NCBI RefSeq assembly: GCF_001546855.1
Contig: NZ_KQ958206.1
Span: forward strand, 126,104 to 190,103
DNA from: Megasphaera sp. MJR8396C
Lineage (GTDB): Bacteria > Bacillota > Negativicutes > Veillonellales > Megasphaeraceae
Reading direction: 5' to 3'
DNA: 64,000 nt
Below are positions 60,376-64,000 of this stretch, piece by piece. Both the position numbers and the translations under genes were made by a program. Below the pieces are notes generated by a model. That model searched no databases. It was not told where the DNA came from and was given only the letters and a program-made list of their open reading frames with translations. Position 1 is the first letter of the stretch, and every line of letters starts with the position of its first letter.

Positions 60376-60975
60376 TTATGCCTGAAGGAGTTCGACGTAG
60401 CGGATAATCAAGTCAGCTGCCTTGTCGAGGGGGATTTTTGAAGCGTTGATGGATAAAGAATATTTTTCAGGCTGTCCCCAACGTTCTCCCGTATAGTATT
60501 CGTAATAATCGGCCCGTTTCTGGTCTTCAGTCTTGATTTCCTGAAGGGTCTTGCCGTCATATTCTGTCCGGCCGCGTTCGGTACGGAAATCGTCGTCGGC
60601 GCAGATAAAGAAGGAATAGTGTTTGGAAAAGTCGCGCAGGACGAAGTCGCCGCAGCGGCCGAGGATGATGCAGGAACCCGATTTTGCCAGTTGGCGGATG
60701 ATTTTCGATTCAGCGACGAACATGCTCGTGTCTGACGGGCCTTCAGCAGCCCCAAAAGAATAGAAGGGGATGAACCCGAGGGGGGCCGGCTCGCTCGTTT
60801 CCAGGGCCTTTAATTGTTCTTCCGTCCAGTTGCTGATCCCGAGTTCTTTGGCAGCCGAATCGATGATTTGACGGTCGTACAAGTGAAAGCCTGTTTTTTT
60901 AGCGAGGAGCTGGGCGACTTCACGGCCGCCGCTGCCGTATTGACGACTGATGCTGATGATCGTTCTTTTATCCAT
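60376..60975 (-). CDS. Cytidylate kinase-like family protein
   Basis: 199 aa. It begins IISISRQYGSGGREVAQLLAKKTGFHLYDRQIID, the pattern of the cytidylate-kinase-like family (P-loop variant, GSGGRE). SCIILGRCGDFVL and RTEYDGKTL...KKR-like regions follow. It differs from housekeeping Cmk, so the natural substrate is not known; given the sugar genes, a sugar or nucleoside kinase role is only a guess. It follows the transporter by 35 bp on the same strand. Confidence 0.8.
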   Translation of the reverse strand: MDKRTIISISRQYGSGGREVAQLLAKKTGFHLYDRQIIDSAAKELGISNWTEEQLKALETSEPAPLGFIPFYSFGAAEGPSDTSMFVAESKIIRQLAKSGSCIILGRCGDFVLRDFSKHYSFFICADDDFRTERGRTEYDGKTLQEIKTEDQKRADYYEYYTGERWGQPEKYSLSINASKIPLDKAADLIIRYVELLQA

Positions 60976-61010
60976 GAGTAATTATCCTTCCTTTCGTGGT
61001 GTGATGGATA

Positions 61011-62390
61011 TTAGTGAGCCTGTTCGGCCTGGGCATACAAGCCGGCCAATTCCAAATGGATCTTGCGGACTGCGGCTTCGTCGAGGTCGTATTGGTTGAG
61101 GAAGTAGTAGCTGATGACATGGCAAGCGATGGGAAGCGCAGCGGTAATGGCTAAGATGCCGCTGGCAACGGCCGGCGTAATGGCGGCGCCCGGCTGATAG
61201 CTGACGAAGGTCAAAATCAGACCGATGCCGGCGCCGACGAGACTCATGGCAAATTTCTGAGAGAAGAGGGCGACGGCGCCGAGGACACCGGCCATCTTCT
61301 TATTGAACTTAAGCTGGCACAAATCGGCGCAGTCTGCCGGAAGGGCCCAGTAGACGACGATGCCGAGTTCGCCGAAGAAGGTCGATAAGATGAGGAACAG
61401 GGACGACAAGAGATAGTGTTCTGGCGGAATGATGAGAATCGGAGCGGCCGTTACAGCAGCGCCTAAGGTAGCGACGCGGAGCATGGCCAACTTGTTGAAG
61501 ACTTTTTTGCGGATGAGCCACATGGATACGATGGGAGCGACGATGCCGGCAATGGAGAAAGCCGATAAGAGGCCCGTCAGGTAGGCGTCGTTCTGGGCCA
61601 AATAGTACTTGGCGTAATAGATGGCGGAGCTGCCTTTAAAGGTGAAGGCGGCCTGCGTCAAGGCAAAGAAGATGTAGAAACTGCGAAGCGTTCGGGTCTT
61701 AGCAATGATTTTAATTTTAGAAAAGAGGGTGTCATTTTCGTCTTTGACGATCAGCGGATGGCTGCGTTCTTTAGTGCCGAAGAAGCAGGCCAAGGTACAG
61801 CAGGCGGCGAGGATACCGATGATGATCATGGCGTGGCTGTAAGCCTGGGCTTCATGGGCTTTGTCGTAGGTGGCAACGAACATTGGGACGACGGCCGAGC
61901 AGAGCAGGAAGGCCGACTTGGCCAAGGGGAAACGGTAGGAATTGATGGCCAGGCGTTCTGCCGGATTATCGGTCAGGACCGAGAGCAGGCCGACGTAAGG
62001 AACGACGGTGCTGGCATACATCAGGATCAAGAAAATATAGGTTACAAAGGCGTAAATCAATTTCCCTGTGTAGGATAAGTCGGGAGCAAGAAAGACTAAA
62101 AAGCAAGATAAGCCGTAGGGGATGGCTAAGTACAGCAAGAAGGGACGGTAATGACCGTGTTTCGTTTCGTGACGGTCGGCAAAGTTGCCGATGATCGGAT
62201 CCGAAAAGGCATCGACCAGCCGGGCGATGAGGAATAAGGCCCCCATGGCACTGGCTGTAAGGCCGACGACGTCGGTGTAGAAGTAGGGAAGAAACATCAT
62301 GGTCATACCGAAGAAGATGTTGGCCGAAGAATCTCCAAGGCCGTAACAGATTTTTTCGCGGATACTGATGTGATCAGCTGCAGGTTGCAT
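61011..62390 (-). CDS. Glycoside-pentoside-hexuronide:cation symporter (MelB-like MFS)
   Basis: 459 aa, twelve membrane helices. KICYGLGDSSANIFFGMTMMFLPYFYTDVVG and RLVDAFSDPIIGNFADRHETKHGHYRPF are the GPH signature with the family Asp residues. It imports a sugar or glycoside with Na or H. Minus strand, divergent from the isomerase-family gene with shared control region; AAGGAG before the ATG. Confidence 0.92.
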   Translation of the reverse strand: MQPAADHISIREKICYGLGDSSANIFFGMTMMFLPYFYTDVVGLTASAMGALFLIARLVDAFSDPIIGNFADRHETKHGHYRPFLLYLAIPYGLSCFLVFLAPDLSYTGKLIYAFVTYIFLILMYASTVVPYVGLLSVLTDNPAERLAINSYRFPLAKSAFLLCSAVVPMFVATYDKAHEAQAYSHAMIIIGILAACCTLACFFGTKERSHPLIVKDENDTLFSKIKIIAKTRTLRSFYIFFALTQAAFTFKGSSAIYYAKYYLAQNDAYLTGLLSAFSIAGIVAPIVSMWLIRKKVFNKLAMLRVATLGAAVTAAPILIIPPEHYLLSSLFLILSTFFGELGIVVYWALPADCADLCQLKFNKKMAGVLGAVALFSQKFAMSLVGAGIGLILTFVSYQPGAAITPAVASGILAITAALPIACHVISYYFLNQYDLDEAAVRKIHLELAGLYAQAEQAH

Positions 62391-62444
62391 ATATATCGCA
62401 CTCCTTTTTAAATAATTAAAACCGTTAGTTAAACTATATGCTAA

Positions 62445-62473
62445 ATATTACCATTAAATTTAATTAAAATCAA
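62445..62473 (-). promoter_or_regulatory. Promoter of the transporter-kinase operon
   Basis: On the minus strand, TTGATT (62473-62468), 17 nt, TAATAT (62450-62445). The palindrome TTTAATTAAA lies within its spacer. Confidence 0.6.
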
Positions 62474-62601
62474 GAGTGATATACCATGAAATCATTTAAA
62501 TTTCGATGTATTGTTGGCATAAATGGCGCTATATAATGAATTTTATTATATATTAACGCGTAAATACCTAAAAATAACCGGGAAAATTTTTATTTAAACT
62601 A

Positions 62602-62630
62602 TTGAAATTTTTAATTAAATAATTTATAAT
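62602..62630 (+). promoter_or_regulatory. Promoter of the isomerase-family gene
   Basis: TTGAAA (62602-62607), 17 nt, TATAAT (62625-62630). A TTTAATTAAA palindrome lies in its spacer too, so the same regulator may control both sides. Confidence 0.7.
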
Positions 62631-62688
62631 GGGTTCAAGAAGTTTAAGAACACAAATACGTATGCCTAAGCTTAAAGGAGGCTTTATC

Positions 62689-64000
62689 ATGACTACTATT
62701 AAAATCGGTTTTGCGCCGACACGACGCAGCATTTTTAGCGCCCCCGATGCCGTCAAGTATCGAGGATTGACGAAACAGAAGTTGGAAGAGTTAGGTATCT
62801 CCTTCGTCGATATCGACGATATCAATGAAGAAGGCCTGCTCTATGATGAAAAGGACCGGTTGAAGATTGTCGAAAAGTTTAAAGCAGAAAAGATCGACGG
62901 CCTGTTCCTGCCGCACTGTAATTTCGGGACCGAGTATGAATGTGCCCGCTTGGCCAAAGACTTGAACGTTCCCGTCCTCTTGTGGGGCCCCCTCGATGAA
63001 CGGCCGGATGAAAAGGGCATTCGCCTGCGCGATACCCAGTGTGGCCTCTTTGCTACCGGTAAAGTACTTCGTAGGTTTAGAGTCCCTTTTACGTACATGA
63101 CCAACTGTCGTCTCGACGATCCCGTCTTTGAACGGGGCCTTAAAGATTTCCTAGCTGTCTGTAACGTCGTCAAGACCTTCCGCAATATCCGCATCCTGCA
63201 GATCGGTCCCCGTCCTTATGATTTCTGGTCGACCATGTGCAATGAAGGGGAACTCTTAGAAAAGTTCAACATTCAACTGGCACCGATCCCGATGCCGGAA
63301 CTGACGGAAGCCGTCGCCAAGGCCAAAGCCGAAAAGACGGAAGTCGACAAGGCCGTTGCTTACATCCGCTCCCACATGGATGTCCGCATTAAAGACGACG
63401 AAGTCGAAAACGTAGCCGGCCTGTACGTCGCCATGAAAGGACTGATGGAAAAATACGGCTGTAACGCCGGTGCCATCCAGTGCTGGAATGCTCTCCAGGG
63501 TGAACTCGGTGTCATGCCTTGTGCCGCTAACGCCATGCTCAATGAAATCGGGATTCCCATGGTCTGTGAAACGGATATCCACGGTGCTATTACGGCTCTC
63601 CTAGTAGAAGCGGCAGCCCTCGACGGCACGCGTTCCTTCTTTGCCGATTGGACCATCCGTCATCCGGATATTGAAAATGGGGAACTCCTGCAGCACTGCG
63701 GTCCCTGGCCGATTTCGGTTGCCAAGGAAACGCCGAAACTGACCTACCCCTTAGCCTTTGACTATCCGGGTAGCCTGACGGCCGAAGCCAAACACGGCGA
63801 TATCAGCCTGGTGCGCTTCGACGGCGACAACGGCGAATATTCCCTGCTTCTCGGCAACGCCAAGGGCGTCGATGGACCGGCCGGCATGGGCACCTACCTC
63901 TGGGTCGAAGTAGACAACATCAAACGGTTGGAAGCTAAAATCGTAGAAGGCCCTTATATTCACCACTGTGTCGGCATCCATAAGGATGTAGTCCCTGTAT
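62689..64000 (+). CDS. L-fucose/L-arabinose isomerase family protein, cut by the window end
   Basis: 437 codons are seen and the frame is still open at 64000. Start ATG 62689 after AAAGGAG. FLPHCNFGTEYECARLAKDLNVPVLLWGP, IGPRPYDFWSTMCNEGELLEKF, and GCNAGAIQCWNALQGELGVMPCAANAMLNEIGIPMVCETDIHGAITALL are FucI/AraA family blocks with the metal-binding Glu, Asp and His region. It likely turns an aldose into a ketose. Substrate unknown. Divergent from the GPH transporter, so one sugar pathway. Confidence 0.85.
   Translation, partial: MTTIKIGFAPTRRSIFSAPDAVKYRGLTKQKLEELGISFVDIDDINEEGLLYDEKDRLKIVEKFKAEKIDGLFLPHCNFGTEYECARLAKDLNVPVLLWGPLDERPDEKGIRLRDTQCGLFATGKVLRRFRVPFTYMTNCRLDDPVFERGLKDFLAVCNVVKTFRNIRILQIGPRPYDFWSTMCNEGELLEKFNIQLAPIPMPELTEAVAKAKAEKTEVDKAVAYIRSHMDVRIKDDEVENVAGLYVAMKGLMEKYGCNAGAIQCWNALQGELGVMPCAANAMLNEIGIPMVCETDIHGAITALLVEAAALDGTRSFFADWTIRHPDIENGELLQHCGPWPISVAKETPKLTYPLAFDYPGSLTAEAKHGDISLVRFDGDNGEYSLLLGNAKGVDGPAGMGTYLWVEVDNIKRLEAKIVEGPYIHHCVGIHKDVVPV

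Overview
The window looks like chromosome from a Negativicutes bacterium of the Veillonellaceae/Megasphaera type. These are Firmicutes with a Gram-negative style envelope. The gene order is firmicute: yicC-remA-gmk-rpoZ-coaBC, then priA-def-fmt-rsmB-rlmN-prpC-prkC-rsgA-rpe, with S-box and RFN riboswitches and a PASTA kinase. It also carries an LPS/O-antigen type glycan locus and a propionate/acetate CoA-transferase of the kind used by Megasphaera-like acid fermenters. By eye the GC content is near 50 percent, except for an AT-rich stretch at about 37.0-40.8 kb. I see no tRNA, rRNA, CRISPR array, intact insertion sequence or prophage.

Layout. 0-1.4 kb: a DUF697/LEA-like protein and a YkvA-type membrane protein. 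1.5-6.6 kb: a housekeeping operon (thioesterase, murI, unknown membrane-anchored protein, F420-ligase-like protein, XTP diphosphatase, phosphodiesterase, speD, class II aldolase). 6.7-8.8 kb, minus strand: the ribosome-rescue factor RqcH and a small membrane protein. 9.0-12.3 kb: yicC-remA-gmk-rpoZ-coaBC. 12.4-16.4 kb: a nitroreductase, a divergent coiled-coil protein, and a SAM riboswitch with metK. 16.5-27.2 kb: DNA restart, translation and PASTA-kinase genes. 27.25-29.8 kb: FMN-riboswitch-controlled ribD-ribE-ribH, without ribBA. 29.9-30.6 kb: an MntA/HepT type NTase-HEPN toxin-antitoxin pair. 30.8-41.8 kb: the envelope glycan locus (glycosyltransferases, sulfatase-fold transferase, O-antigen ligase/polymerase, UDP-glucose dehydrogenase, UDP-glucuronate epimerase). 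41.9-44.5 kb: ogt, a LysR regulator and a split chromate transporter. 44.5-47.0 kb, minus strand: a UvrD-type helicase with an embedded DEDDh exonuclease. 47.1-52.9 kb: the pur operon behind a short leader ORF and a terminator. 52.9-55.9 kb: CoA-transferase and fumarase. 56-59 kb: mscL with a zinc ribbon, DUF3290/DUF421, and MarR with a membrane protein. 59.1-64 kb: a sugar locus with a LacI regulator, a cytidylate-kinase-like protein, a GPH transporter and a fucose/arabinose-isomerase-family protein cut by the window end.

Functional links. Metabolite sensing is done by cis RNA at metK (SAM) and at rib (FMN), and possibly by a leader peptide at purE. SpeD consumes SAM and its pathway yields methylthioadenosine; the aldolase next to it could salvage the methylthio-sugar. 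ugd and the 4-epimerase supply UDP-GlcA and UDP-GalA to the neighbouring GT8 enzymes. The points most worth a second look are: the PurH protein, which has only the cyclohydrolase half; the purE leader ORF; the helicase-exonuclease fusion; the Asp at the expected catalytic Glu of the CoA-transferase; the zinc-ribbon MscL; the 15-bp inverted repeat wrapped around the rib promoter; the paired MarR operator; and the mosaic base composition of the glycan locus. No entry rests on a database search.
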